Below, piece after piece: positions 20,146 through 33,265 of a stretch of 64,000 nucleotides of DNA (position 1 is the first letter of the stretch; the number at the start of each line of letters is the position of its first letter). The position numbers and the translations under genes are program-made. The notes beneath the pieces were generated by a model, which saw only the letters and a program-made list of their open reading frames with translations, was not told the origin of the DNA and ran no database searches. The stretch is from contig CDMY01000353.1 in assembly GCA_001179505.1 (NCBI GenBank), forward strand, positions 1 to 64,000, in the 5' to 3' direction. The DNA comes from Vitrella brassicaformis (taxonomy: Eukaryota; Sar; Vitrellaceae).

Positions 20146-22892
20146 ATGGTGGTGGTTTCACGAATCGCCGCTGTCAACGAAGTCAGCATGGCCCTCACAG
20201 AGAAAACACGCCTTCCATCTATCCTTCCCTCTCTGCATGTGCCATGTGTGCAGGGGATTCATCACCTTCACCGGTTCGATCGGCCAATTGGGCCTTCCCG
20301 AACGGCATCCCAGAAGGGCGGGACGTCGCCACTGAGTCCGTCCAAGACCATCTTGAAGCGGAGCGCCACTAAGGACACCGAACAGAGTGTCGGCAGTCAG
20401 CACATCACCGATGACGTCCTGGAAAAGTACAAAAAGCTGGACGTGCTCGAGGTGGAGGAACTCAACTCTGACAAGGACACGCCATTCGTCGACAAGGCTT
20501 TCTTCAACCTGGGGATCGGCGTGGTCATCATGCTCAATGTAAGGACGGCTGCTTCCATTTCTCTCTCTGCCTGTGTACACGTGACTGTGATTGTAGGCTG
20601 CGTATATTGGGATAGAGGTGGACCTCGGGAAGCCCTCGTCGACGCCCATCAAGGACCGCATCGGCTGGTACTTGGTCGAGAATGTCTTCACAATCACATT
20701 CACAGGTATGCATACGTCAAGGACAGAGTGACCTGTCTTCCTTTCTCCTCTCTTTTCGTCCAGCCGAGATGATTTTGCGCCTGTACTACACTCGTTTTCG
20801 CTACTTTACCGACATGTGGAACTTGCTCGACTGTGCTCTCGTGTTTCTGGGCTTGGTGGACACCTACGTGCTGACATTTATCGGACAAGGAGGCAAGCTC
20901 AGGGCCCTCTCAATTTTGCGAATCGCGAGGATGCTCCGTCTCGTGAGGCTTGTTCGGCTGCTGAGGATGTTCAGAGAGCTATGTAGGCGGACAAAGTGAG
21001 AGAACGAGGAACAGAAACGGCGTGATGGTCCTGTGTGTGCGCATATGTGCTCAGGGCTGATTGTGTTTGGCCTGATCCAGTCCCTGAAGACGCTGGGGTG
21101 GGTCGCGTTGCTGCTGCTGCTGATTCTGTATGTCATGGCAATTTTCATCACGATAATGGTGGGCAGAGGAACATCGGAGAGGGATTGCAATCCATCTCTT
21201 TGGCATTCGATTTGCCGTTGTGGTCTGTTAAGGTAGGAAAGGAGCCCCAGTTTTTGTACGACGACAAGGAGGAGTTTGACCGAGATGAACTTTTCGGAAC
21301 GGGTCAGTGCTGGGGGACTCCATTGCACTGCACTTGTATCCGATTCTCCCGCCTCTGTTCTCCTGAATACGCATTCAGTCCCTCGGTCGATGTACACGCT
21401 CTTCCAAGGTCAGTAAAAATGACGCGCGTATCCACATGTCTGTGCCCACTATTTGTTGCTTCTTGTTCGCTGTTTCTCCCCTTTGTGCAGTTATCACCCT
21501 GGAGAGCTGGAGCCAGGACATTGCGGTGAGCATCCATCCATTTCCTTTCCGTTACACTGTGGATTCGCATGTGTATATGTCTCAGCGTCCGATCATCAAG
21601 CGGCAGCCTGCCATGGTCATCTTCTTCATCCTCTTCCTCGTCGTCACCACTTTTGGATTGCTGGTCAGCACCCTCTGGGGTGTGTGGCTCTCTCTCATGC
21701 CTCGGTGTGGTGCAGAATATAGTGGTCGGTGTGATCGTCGAGAACACACTCGGTGAGATAGATAGATGCCTACTGCGTACGTCCGAATGAATAGCAGGCC
21801 TGTCTGTCCTGCTTCCTTCCCTGTATACATACTTGCTGTGCAGCCACTGCCCGCAACAATGAGGACAAGGAAAAGAAACAAATGGAGCTGGAAAGAATGC
21901 GCGTGCTCAAGCATCTGAGAGATGTCGGCACCGCGCACTACACTACACGGACCACTCCAGACGCGCATACACAAACACATTGATTGACATGAAACCCCTC
22001 TGTGCAGATATTTGTCCTGTCTGATGCGGACCAAAGCGGAACAATCACTCTCGAAGAGTTCAGGTGCGGAGCATCGACTCATGCGAGGCTGCAAGGGAGA
22101 CACAGCCAACATATTTGTGTGCGTGTCTCAGGGGCGCCTTTGACAATCCCGAGGTCTATGAGCTGCTTAGACAGATCGAGCTGCCAATACACGAGGCAGA
22201 GGTACCTACACACACATCTCACATTCTGTCGCTTCCCGCAGTACAGGCGTCCAAGCGTCTGCATTTCCTTTCATTCAGGAGTTGTTTATGATCCTCGACG
22301 GCGACAATTCGGGTGAGCTGTCGGTGGATGAGTTCATCGGGGGCTGTGTGCAGCTCAAGGGCAACCAGAAGCCCAAGGACATGCTCGCACTACAAATGAC
22401 TCTACAAGTGAACAGCCGTGTCATTTTCACTGACAACGTCTGTCTCTGCATTTGTGTGATGCCATTCATTTGCAGGCTCTTCAAAAGCGCGTCGAAACAG
22501 TGGAGGAGCGCATGCAGAAGAGCATGCAAAGATTACAGACACTCACCGCGAGAATGAAGGTCGCTACACGAGATATACACACATCAATGCACACTGATGA
22601 TGACTGACTGATTGCCTGCCTCGTCTCTGCCTGCCATGTGCAGGAAATCAGCGCGCTCGCACTGAATCGGAAGTTCCCTTTCAGCGGCGGCGGCGGCGGT
22701 CAGGGGGGCGGCACAAGCACCAGGCGCACCACACACGCCTCTGCTGCTGGGGGAGATGTGGGCGGCACTGGGCAGGAGGGACAGCATGGAGGGGGCATGT
22801 TCGAAGACGACAGGCCGTACGCCAGGGACAGTCCGCCTCCCATCCCCCCATTCCCCGCCTTCCTACCAGAGAGCCCCGTGGCAAATGAGTAG
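20146..22892 (+). CDS. Single-domain voltage-gated Na+/Ca2+ channel with EF-hands
   Basis: Fifteen exons (first 20146-20538, last 22644-22892) sum to 1743 nt (580 aa). One six-helix domain is present: S1 AFFNLGIGVVIMLNAAYIGI, S2 near ENVFTITFTAEMILRLYY, S3 LLDCALVFLGLVDTYVL, S4 ILRIARMLRLVRLVRLLRMF with Arg at about every third position, S5 VALLLLLILYVMAIF, pore VITLESWSQDIA, and S6 MVIFFILFLVVTTFGLL running into NIVVGVIVENTL. The TLESWS filter is that of bacterial NaChBac-type sodium channels and the single-domain EukCat channels of algae. After S6 come two EF-hand loops (DADQSGTITLEEF and DGDNSGELSVDEF), then a coiled coil. Four copies would assemble in the plasma membrane. The EF-hands suggest calcium feedback. 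The start codon is uncertain; upstream exons are possible. Confidence 0.8.
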
Positions 22893-23157
22893 ATTTGTGC
22901 ACAAATCAGTAGATTTGTGCATGTCATTCGTGTGTCCCTGATTTTGTCTCGGCTGCATGGTTCCTTCACCGTGCAGGGACAACCGTGTAGCTGTCCCTAC
23001 CCCACTCTCAACGTGACATTGTAGCGTCGTGAAAAGCGTAGTAGATTTCTCGAGAGATCTGCATAATTGCCCCCATGTGGCCCCCAGTCTTTGCCAAGTG
23101 ATATCGCTGAGTCGACGCTGACGTCGGTTCTCTCCCGCCTCTAAACAGGCATTCACT
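22893..23157. promoter_or_regulatory. Gap between two plus-strand genes
   Basis: 265 bp holding the 3' end of the channel gene and the promoter of the TmcB-like gene. TAGATTTGTGCA occurs twice within 35 bp around the channel stop codon. Nothing else recognised. Confidence 0.3.
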
Positions 23158-26100
23158 ATGAGTGAGAGCGGCAACAGAAGTCGAGCATCGAGCAAGAGTC
23201 GTGCCACAGTATTGGGCCAAGAGGAGGGAGGCATCATCGCCAGCTCAGTAGAAGGATTGTTTGCTGTCATGTAAGACTCGACGGGAGCCATCCCATCAAG
23301 CACACCCGTGTGTGAGTTGCTGTGTGTATGAATGAATGCAGATACGTGCTTGATTCAACCCGGCGAGGCCTCGTGGAGGAGTCTGGAGGCGGTTTCCTGC
23401 CTTATGTGAAGACGACTATCGTGTTTGTGCTGGAGTTTGTGCAGCTGGTGCCACTTCTGCTGCCGGAGGAAGACATTGCCCACTGCCCTGACTTTGATTT
23501 GTTTGACTCACATTGCTTTGCGGACCTGTGGATGCACCCATTAGGTGGGGCCGGTCTCAACGGGCACATCAAACTGCAACAGAGCAAAGTGCGTGGCTGT
23601 CTGTGCAGGTTTGTTGGCTGGCAGCAGCCGTACTCAGTATCTGACAGTGACGATCGCCGTGGCTCTTCTGGTCGTTATCGCGTGTGTTGGGGTGGTTTTC
23701 GTCGCTCGCTCTTTCCAGACACAGGAGGTGCACCTCACTTCTGCTATCTTCGGCCTCCGGATGTTTGTCAACATCGGCATGTAAAGCTCTCGCAGCTGAA
23801 GAGCTGACATTGCTTTCTCACCTCGTGTCTTGTTTGTCAGTTTGACGCTCTTCACGACCACCACTCGTCTGCTATCGAGTATGTTCACGTGTTCGTCGCT
23901 CCAGTACTATGTGGAAGGACACATCAAGTGCTGGAGTGAGTGTGTCGCTGATACGCAGAGAGAAAGGTGACTGTCCACATAAGTCTGTTCTTATTTCTTC
24001 CAGGCCCGGCCCACAACGGTGTCTTGTTTGTCAGTGTGTTGGCTCTCACCATGTTCCTGCCTTTCTCTGCGCTCATCTTCTACCTCTACAACCATTTCTT
24101 CTTCTTTACTGGCGATCCTGCCGCTGCTGCTCACGGCCGCGTGGAGTTGCTATTCTTTCTCACCAAGTGCATCGTCATAACAACATTCATATACACTATC
24201 TCGACCTCGGGCGCGGCCGTCTACTGCTCCAGCCTCAACGCATTGGCTCTCTTTGTCATCTCGCTGCTGTCTTTCCTGCAGTGCCCCTTCTATGAGGACT
24301 TCACAAACAGGGTGAGAAGACCACCTGGCTACCATCAGAGCTCTCTGAGATGCCTGTGTCTCCGCTATGTCGTCTCCGCTATCGGTTTTACCTGCAGTTA
24401 CGTCTGGGGCTGTTTCTTGCTCTCTTCGTCCTGCCGCTCAACACGTTCATCAAGAACGGCTCTGTGACGGCGGGCATGTCGGCGGCAGGGTTCCTGATCG
24501 GCATGGGCTCGGCCCTCGTGAGGAAGTCATGGCTGAGCGGCAAGGTGATGCACGAGGTGCACCTCAGCCACACAGACTTTGGTGAGGACTACAAGTATAT
24601 CCTTACCACCTTGATGAACGAGATCGCCGAGAATCCCCAGAGAAACAGAACCTCATTCCTCAGAGGAGGGCCGGTATGGTAGTACATTGAAACCAAGACG
24701 CAACAAGACCGTCATTTCTTGGACCTGTCGGTGTGTGCAGAGTGTTCGGGATGTGCCAGGCGCCGCAGTGGCCATTGAGGACGGCGAGGAGGGATATGTC
24801 GGGAGTGAGGAGGGGCTGGGCGCAGGTCTGCCGCCGGCCACGTACGACAACGAGATCGATATCGAGCATGAGGTGATGCTCGACAGGATCGTGTCTAAAC
24901 ATCGCATGGCACTCATCAAAAAGTCAGCGGCAGGACGGACAAGGAAAGAGAATGTCTAATGTCCTCTGAGTGGTTGTCTGCTGTCTGCAGGGCGTTATTC
25001 TTCGAGACGGATGTTGACCTGATGCTTCGCTATTTTGTGGACGAATGGCCGTACCTCTCGCACCACGAGCGGCAGGTTTCCGTCACTGTCATACAATCGG
25101 TGACATTTGCCGCCCTCCACGGCAAGTCGAAGCTCTTCAAGGCTTTTGGTTTCGCGTGGTACACGCTGTTCGCCAACAAATGCTTCGAGGAGACTGTCAT
25201 GTGCTACAAATACCTGAAGCTCGCCAAGCAATTCTCAAGTGAGAACGTACACATAAACAAATGCTTGAATGGCTTGTTTGGTTCGTTGTGCAGGCATCTT
25301 CCAGCTAGACATACTGTATCTCAAAACACAAAACAGAGATACACTCACAAGAGATAAGGAATACAGGATGTCTCTCGAGGGCTCATCATTGTGCAGGTAT
25401 CTCTGTTACCAGCTCGATAAGGACATTGAGACGGCCCGACAGTCGTCATACTTCGGGGCGCAGGAGGGCGGGCAGCTCAATTTGATGGACCTTATGACGT
25501 ACAGGAAGGTACATAATGGAGAGGAGGAAGCGACAACACGCGCCGTCAATCCGTGTGCCCCTGCAGTTCTCCCAATCGGCAAAAGACAATCACCGCAGGG
25601 CCCTCGAGAGACTGATGGAGTTCTGGAAACAACTGGTCAGCTGCAAACCAAGCTTTTCATTCTGCTCCTAATCTGTCTCTTCGGTCATTGCCAAGCATCG
25701 GTTATGTGTATGGCTGTAGACGTTGGCTTCGTATCTGGAGTGTCTGCAGCCGGGCCATGATCCAACGGGCAAGAAGCTCACCGGAGTGGCCAAGGGCAAG
25801 GTCACTCATCTCAAGAAGCTACTCAACAACGCCGTGGGGGCCGCCAGAAGGGCTGACTCGGCGTACAAGCATCTGACAGTGAACTTCAGCAAGAGCTCTG
25901 AATCAGGCGACAACTATGCCTCATTCCTTCGAAGCGTGTACCAAGACCCAGTCAGGGCCTCTTATCTGATGGTTGACAAGGAGGATGGAGCGTCGTCGCA
26001 GAAGGGGAGCTCGTAAGCTATATATCCTCCGCCTAGACCACCATTCTTGTCTTGTGTCGCTTCTGTGTGTGTGCATACCATACTTGTGTGTGACTGTATT

Positions 26101-29078
26101 CATGTGCAGTAAGGGCGGTTCGTCTCACGGCTCGTGGGGCAACAGAGAGGCTGGTGCAGAGAAGGAGGAGAGGTGTGGCTCTCTCGAGACACGCAAGCTG
26201 CGCATCGTCAACCTCCTCAAACTTGTCTTGGGGGCCGCATACGTGATTCTGGCTGTGGTGTCGCTCATCTCCCATTTCGTCGGCGCCCAGCAAATGAGCT
26301 TCATCACAGAGAAGATGGAAGATCTGGTGAGAGCCTCTCTCTGTCCGTTTGCCTCTGTGTCTCGTCCCTCCATCTAAATCCTCTGTAAGCTTTTTGTTTG
26401 GCTCACTCACAGGACCACCAGGGCGTCTTGTCACGCAAGTGGTCGTCTACGTGTGAGGAGATGAATCTGATAAGCATCTATCAGCAGACCGACCACGTTG
26501 CGCACCCCGAGGCGCTGGACCTCATCCACGAACAAGACATGCTGCTGTTTGCAAACGCCAACGACATCATCGACTCCTTCAACCTCTTGGCGGACAACTC
26601 TTTGAAGGAGGGCATGAAGGACCTTGTGAGCGTCATCAACCTGCCGAGCATCAACTTGACCACCTTTCGCTTCGACGGTGTGCGGGGCTGGGACTACGTT
26701 AACCTGCAACACCTTGTCGTCACCTTTGCCAGTGCATCCAGACAAGTGGCCGAAGGTCGGTCGGTGGCAGGCAGCACACCAACTGAATGAAGCAAGCTTG
26801 ACTCCAAACATGCCTGTTGTCTGCCCCCCATAGATGCGGAGGGCGGTGCAGCGTCGTTGACGACCCCCCACTACAAGCTGGTCTCGGAGGCGTGTATCGG
26901 GGAAATTCCTGAGACGGTGCTGCACATCGTGGAGATGCAACTCTCCCACGTGTCCGACTCAGTGGCGAGCGCCATCACCATCTTCTCGCTGTGGCACAGT
27001 ATCGTGGCGCTCTTCACGGTCGTGGCGTGCCTGGGCACCGCAAAGGTGGTGCGGCACCACCTGCGGGAGTACGACTCGTCTACTGAGATCGATGTAGTCA
27101 TACGGCTGGCCGTCGAGACGCCCATCAACGACAGGAAAAAGCTCAGAAGGATTTATAGGAGGTAATATGAGCATACGCAGCTGGACAGACTTCCTCCCTC
27201 ACTGTCATTCATGTGTTGCATGCCTTGCAGGCATCTGGTGAGCCAGAAGAACGAGGGGGACGTCGCGCGGACTGAGGAGTTCGAGACCTTCGACCCTCGC
27301 AACAACCAGCAGGCCATCGAGGAGGCGGAAGACACCGTTGTTGTTGAGCTATCTAACATTTTCGCCGAAGAGGAGAATCGGCCAGCCGCCAGTGACGACG
27401 CCACGCCGGCTGCAGAGCCACAGGCCCCGGAGAGTCCCCAGGAAGAGAGCCCCGCCGACAGACTGCCGTTGCCTATCTCGCCCATTATCCGACGGAGAGA
27501 CAAAGAGAGGGGCTCGCCCTCGCCCAGGAGAGACAGGGGCTCGTCGCCGCTCATACACATGAATACACGGACGTCGGAAGCCCCAATGTCACCGCCGGGA
27601 GAGCGTCTTGACCGTCGGAAAGTGTCCTTCCACAGAGCACAGGGGAAGGGACCAGTTACTGCGGTCCACGAGTACCCTGCCGCGCCGCTCTCAGGGGTGC
27701 AAAGCGACGCCGCGAGGAAGTGAGTGCACAGAGGCAAGACGATCAGCGATGTGCACACTCACTTCTTCTTCCTGTTAGGGCTGGCATAACGGCAAGTGGG
27801 AAGGATGTCCATCCTTCCAGGCAACAGAAGGCGATAAGGGGAAGCGCCTCGCCCACATCGTCGCCGACCAGTGAGGTCTCGCCAGGAGACAGAAGGCGAG
27901 GCACCCTGAATCAGGGGATGCTTCTGCGGCGGTCGAGTGTGGTCGTGATGAGCTGCCGCGAGAGGCTCCACAGGGCGTGGACGGCCGTCTACAAGGCGTG
28001 TTCGGGCAAATACTCCAGGTCAGTCAGAACGGCAGCCGCGAGGCCGGGAGGCGGTGGCTGGACTGGTTGGTATCTGTTGAATCCGCGTGCCAAACAGAGT
28101 GATGCTGCTATTCTGGACCGTGCTGCTGGCATATCTGATTGCGAAACAGGTCGCCACCACCACAATCATGAAGGCAAGCCGACACGAGATGCAGCGTGGT
28201 TGAATGGCTGCCGCGGAGAGATATCTTGTCTGTCCATTTATTTGTTGGTTGGTTGTTCAGAATTTGGCCGAGAAGAAGGAGGACCTCGCGATACTAAAAG
28301 AGGTGTGGGAGACCAGACCCGCAGACGGGAAGCTTTAGCACACAAGCATGGCATGCAATGCATTGGAGCCCTCTCGTTCATGTGATGTGCCTGCCTTCAT
28401 GCCCCTGCCTGCCACTCAGGTTCAGTTCCACCTCGCCCAGATGGCCGTCCTTGCCCCAGACGTCGTTGAACAACGCAGGTGTATAATCTATAGATACCTA
28501 CCTGCATCTCGGCAGTCCGAATGCATCTTCCACGTTCCCCAATGTCTCTCGCGTCTGTGTGATTGCGTGTGTGTGTGCGGTTTGTGTATGCAGGATGGAT
28601 TGGCGCCCCCTGGATCAGACCGCCGAGTTGTTGGCGGACTTTGGCCACGAGCTGGAGATCTTCAGAGAGGTGCTCAGCCGAGCCAACACGTGTGTGTCCT
28701 TTGTGCTTAATTGGTGGCAGTGTATGTGTGTGTGACGTGCAGAAGTTCTCTCTGCTGATGTGGTCGGGCGGGGCCAAAGCGGCTGCCAGGAGCTACGAGC
28801 CACGGACAAAGCTCTTGTTCGAGCCACAGTGCCTCCTCAAGCAAGAAAGTTGCGACGTACGAATGCGTATCTGTTTGTCTGTCCTCGGATGCCCGACATC
28901 CTCCGCACAGAGACAGGCCAATCATGTATGTGTCTCTCTCTTTCTGTGTCCATGCAGAATCGAACGCACCCCTTCCCTGGATCGGATCGCCTTGAGCACG
29001 GCCTATACGAGGCCATCGTCGTCTGGGCCCAGGTGAGGTGCATCGCAATCAATACGGTGCAAGAATCTATCCATCCAG

Positions 29079-29116
<38 letters not shown>

Positions 29117-30099
29117 TGTGTTGTGGATGTCTGTATGAGTGCAGGAGGGCGAGATGATGTTTGACCAGTATCATCTGCGGTACTTGCTGCAACATCCCCC
29201 TGCCGACCCGGTCGGCGGGCAGTCCCGGCTACGTCAAAGCTTGATACAGGAGATCCTCGACAAATACGAGGGCATCGACCTCGACACAATCAGACAACTG
29301 CCCAGAAAGTGCGTATGCGCCCAAGCCAAAGCCAAAGCCAGAGCTCCTCTTTGTGCACATATAACTTGCTCAGTTGCGCGCACCCTTCCTCTCTCTCTGT
29401 GTGTTCTTGTTGTATGTGTTGGCGGGCTGGTCTGTAGGATCACGTTCGATGAGCCAGAGCAGTTCTGGTTCACTGTCGGGGCCGTCGAATATGACCTCCA
29501 CGACGGGCTGGATGAGCTCAAAAAGACATTCCTCGACGTACGCAAGCCAAAGGACCAGCCAAACAGACCGATACATGTCCTGCACGCCCCTGCACGTGTG
29601 GTGGGCAGGAGGCCAACGACGAGTTGCAGGGGAGCCTGAGGCTGTCGTGGTTGCTGACGGGGGTGGCGCTGTGCGTGATAGTGATCGCGGTGATATGCTT
29701 CATGTACCTGCTCGACGGGCTGAGGAACAACGTCCTCATGTCAACCACAATGCTCCGCACCCTCCCATGGCCCATCGTACACCACAACGAGGTACGCCCT
29801 GCACTTGCCCACAAGATAGAGACATACACGGGCGTCTCTCGACGTCTGTGTGCCATCGATGGATGGATGGACATGTGCAGCTGATCCACAAGGTGTTCCA
29901 CACGGAGAATAGCGAGGAGGACAACGAGTCGCTGGAGGACGCCGAAGACGCCACCAATGACGACACCCAACACTATACACACACATCCACCACACAAGCC
30001 AGGAGGCGCACCAGCGTCTCCAGCACACAATCCCACAGCAAAGGCAAGGGCGATCAGAGGGAAGGAGCAGGCAAAGACAAGGGCAAGAAGCGCCCATGA
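23158..30099 (+). CDS. Very large multipass membrane protein, TmcB/TmcC-like
   Basis: About twenty exons with phase-consistent GT-AG junctions from ATGAGTGAG at 23158 to a TGA at 30097-30099. Blocks of membrane helices occur near the N-terminus (TKCIVITTFIYTIS, LALFVISLLSFLQC, LGLFLALFVLPLNTF), in the middle (LLKLVLGAAYVILAVVSLIS, ITIFSLWHSIVALFTVVACL) and near the C-terminus (VMLLFWTVLLAYLIAKQ, SWLLTGVALCVIVIAVICFM). Between the first blocks lies a soluble helical part containing RADSAYKHLTVNFSKSSE and NYASFLRSVYQDPVRASYLM. This Y..FL..V..DP..A pattern is, from memory, the signature of Dictyostelium tiny macrocyst B/C proteins and their many ciliate homologues. Their molecular role is poorly known. 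Two Pro/Ser/Arg/Glu-rich cytosolic segments (27240-27960) and a basic tail look like regulatory regions. Not every exon boundary was verified. Confidence 0.6.
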
Positions 30100-30587
30100 C
30101 CTTTGTCGTGCACCTTGTGGCCTGTCGCTCTCTCTCCCCCCTCTGCTGTCTTACTGCGTGGAGCCTTTATCCCCAATCAATTCCATGTGTGGTGTCCACT
30201 TTTTTCGTAAGGGTTTGAGGCCTCTTTTTCATCCACACACACACACAGACAGACAGGCAGGCAGACAGACAGACAGCGTGTGTGTGATGCGTCTTCCGCC
30301 GGTGTCTTTGAAGCGGGGAGCCGTGCGCTGCCGCTGGCCTGCCTTACGTACACAAGGCGGCACACCTGCCTGACGTGCCCATACGCCGTGATGGCTTGGC
30401 TGACTTTGTTGGGTACGTATGTATTAGGTCACTTTGTGTGTCGTTCCAGGCCCTTGGTTGACCGACAGACACGTACGTGGGCGTCTACATGCATTCCAGA
30501 CGAGTGTGTACTCGAGTGAGCGGTGTCAGTGAGTGACACCGCTCTGTCTGTCTCTGACTGACCCTTTCTTGCTTGAGTCCTTTCTAT
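30100..30587. other. Intergenic, convergent gene ends
   Basis: Contains CACACA and GACAGACAGGCAGG simple repeats around 30235-30275, and no supported gene. Confidence 0.5.
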
Positions 30588-31698
30588 CTATTCATCCTTG
30601 TCTTTGCCATCAGTCTCATCTGTCAGAGTCCAGGCATACAGTCTGTCGATCCACTTGCACCACACAACGCCATAGGTGAGCCAGGCGGCCATCGCCAGAG
30701 AGGCAGCCAGCCACGGTATCAGCTCGAAACACACACGGGGCACACCACAGGGAAGCGATGACACAACTGACAAATAAGTACACAAAGGTTGACACCACCA
30801 GGTACGCACCCACCGCACAGAAAGGGATACAAACATTGCTGTCACGTCCGCGTGATCCTGCTGGTTGCCCACCGATATTGAATGGCACCGGCTCCTCCAT
30901 CAAGCGTGGATGCGCCGGCACGCCTCTGACTCTTCCCTCCACTTTGAGCACGTAAGCATCCCCACCACATAGCCCTTCATGATGGGCGTATGCATCCATG
31001 GGCCATGTGGGCACCCTCTGCCCCTCCCACATGACCGCCACATCGGCATCGGTGCTGAAGGCGATCTTGTCCTCTGTGTCCAGATGGTCCACGGCTGCCG
31101 CACAAACACATAGATCCCACTACGTGTTGTGTTGTGCAGCAAGTCAGTCAGGTGGCATCGCTCCCCCCTCACCTATCGAGTAATCGAATGTCGGCGGTGA
31201 CGTCCTGAGATGGGTCGGCAGCTCGTTAGCAAAAGACAGCTTCATCACAACCGGCGACTGATTTATAGATACAGCAACCGAACCAACCGAATGAACGTCG
31301 CATTGCAATCACAGCTGCCTGCCTGCAGGTACTCTTACCGTGCCCAGGTATGACGGTTTGATTTCGTAGCGCATCATTGGCTCCAGCGAACACCGCAACA
31401 ATGCAAACAGAGTGCTCAAACCTGCAATAACGTCCAGTCCACCACCAGAAGCGGATGGATGTACAGAATGCTGATGACAGTGATGTGCCTCCACCGTACC
31501 AGGGACGATAGAACGGGTTTTGAGTTCTTTATCTGGCAGCAGGATGGGCAGGAAGTCCGGCATGTCGGCAAGGGACACCCTCACCTCCTCCCGCATCAAC
31601 GGCGTGCAGATCTGCCACAGGGGGAGATCGTTCGCCTCTCGCAGGGTCTGTGCTTCACTGCAACGCTCTTTGGTGATACCCACAATGGCGACGGCGTC
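30588..31698 (-). CDS. Type I membrane protein of unknown family (5' end not resolved)
   Basis: Exons are visible from 31698 (frame DAVAIVGITKERC) through segments with LWQICTPLMREEVRVSLADM, LFALLRCSLEPMMRYEIKPS, VVMKLSFANELPTHLRTSPP and DTEDKIAFSTDADVAVMWEG, to a final exon ending at 30588. The C-terminus is one hydrophobic helix, ELIPWLAASLAMAAWLTYGV, followed by a short charged tail, KWIDRLYAWTLTDETDGKDK. This topology (large extramembrane part, single C-terminal helix) suggests an ER or Golgi resident protein, but I do not recognise the family. No in-frame ATG follows the first acceptor, so an earlier exon must lie upstream, near or overlapping the divergent phosphatase gene. Confidence 0.5.
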
Positions 31699-31777
31699 CT
31701 GAAAAGGCCAATTCGATGCTCAGATCTGAAGCGATCAGATGGAATCGCGCGCGCAGGCGAGAAGAAGGCAAGCTGGG

Positions 31778-33265
31778 ATGCATTGGGTCCTTCAAATCGG
31801 AGGGCTCGTTCCCCTCATCGCTCTCGCCAGCTGCGACCGTCCCCCTATGTCATTCATTCAGCTGAGGCCGCAAGGCAGACCAGCGTTCTTGGCACGCGCC
31901 ACAAGGACAGCCAAGGATGCGCAGAAGACAGCCGCCGTGCCTTCACTGGAGGAGCTGCAGCAGATCCAAAGCGTCGCTGAGGTGAGAAACGCACATTGAT
32001 TGAGATGATTACCGACTCACACACCAATGATCGATGGCTTTCTTTCTGTGTATTGTTTATGCAGGAGGCCGCGCGCGCAGCGGGTCGGATGATTCTGTCC
32101 AAGGTGGGCGCGTCGGTCAAGGACACTAAGCTCAACACCAAGGACCTAGTCACAGAAGTGGACGCCGCCGCCCAGGAGATCATTGAGGGCTATGTGAGGG
32201 ACCGCTTCCCATCACACGGCGTGCTGGGGGAGGAGAGCGTGCCGCCTGGAAGGTGCTCAAGGACAAGGACGGGTGCATGCGTGGGTGCTGGATTGATGGA
32301 TGGATAAACGTATGTGTGTCGTGTCTGTCTGTCAGAAAGGAGAGTGAGAAGGCGCTGCAGGAGATTCTGGGGAAGTATGAAGTCTGCTGGATTGTGGACC
32401 CGATAGATGGCGAGTAAATAATACCAACAAGCAAGGAAGGATGTCACATCAAGGCAGAGAGAGAGATGCGTGTGTCTGTCTGTCTGTCTGTCTGCACTGC
32501 GTGGTGGCCACTGCAGGCACCATCAACTTTGTCCACGGCCAGACCCTGTCCACCGTGTCCATCGGCGTAGCCTTTCAATCAGAGGTGTTGATTGGCGTCA
32601 TCTACGACCCTTTCCTTGACGAGATGTTCACAACCATCAAGGGGCAGGTATGGTGTGCACGAACCAATGACGCACGCACACGCACACACGCGCGTGCCTG
32701 CCATTCCTCTGTCAGGGTGCGTATAGGAACGGCGCCCGTATCAATGTTGGAAGCGAGGCGACGCTCCACGAAGCTGTAGTGGCCACAGGTGGGTGGGTGC
32801 CAGCCACTCAATACACAACACGACTTTCTACGCACACCACACTGATTGCTTTGGTCAGGCTCGCCCCCCGCCCCCCGGAATCTAGCACCGATGCTGCGGG
32901 GCATCGTTGGGATAGCGCCGCTGTGCCGCACTCTGAGGGCGTTGGGGAGCGCCGCCATCATGTACGCATGGGTGGCCTGTGGGAGGCTGACATCCTACTT
33001 CGAGGTCGACCTCAACAGCTGGGACCATGCCGCAGGTCAGCCAGCCAGGCGACTGAAACACAGAATTGTGATTGCACCCATACGATCTGTGTGTGGCTGT
33101 GCAGGTGTGCTGTTGGTGACGGAGGCCGGCGGGAGAGTGACCGACATCGATGGGTCGCCGTACACCATAGCCACGCGGGCCATCGTGGCGTCGAATGGGC
33201 TCACCCATAACGAGACCAGACAGGCGCTGGTGGACGCCGACTGCATCAGAACTGACCCTGCATGA
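31778..33265 (+). CDS. Inositol monophosphatase family protein with N-terminal targeting sequence
   Basis: Exons 31778-31981, 32065-32252, 32336-32409, 32517-32647, 32716-32788, 32859-33035 and 33105-33265 sum to 1008 nt (335 aa). All metal-binding motifs of the family are present: LGEES (Glu), WIVDPIDGTINFVHG (two Asp) and SWDHAAGVLLVTEAGG. The enzyme hydrolyses myo-inositol-1-phosphate or a related sugar phosphate using Mg2+; substrate within the family cannot be told from sequence alone. The first ~60 residues are extra. They start MHWVLQIGGLVPLIALAS and continue basic (RPQGRPAFLARATRTAK), suggesting a signal or plastid-type bipartite leader. The intron inside the DPIDGT motif appears to start with GC (GATG/GCGAGT) because only that donor restores GAT-GGC. 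Confidence 0.85.
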
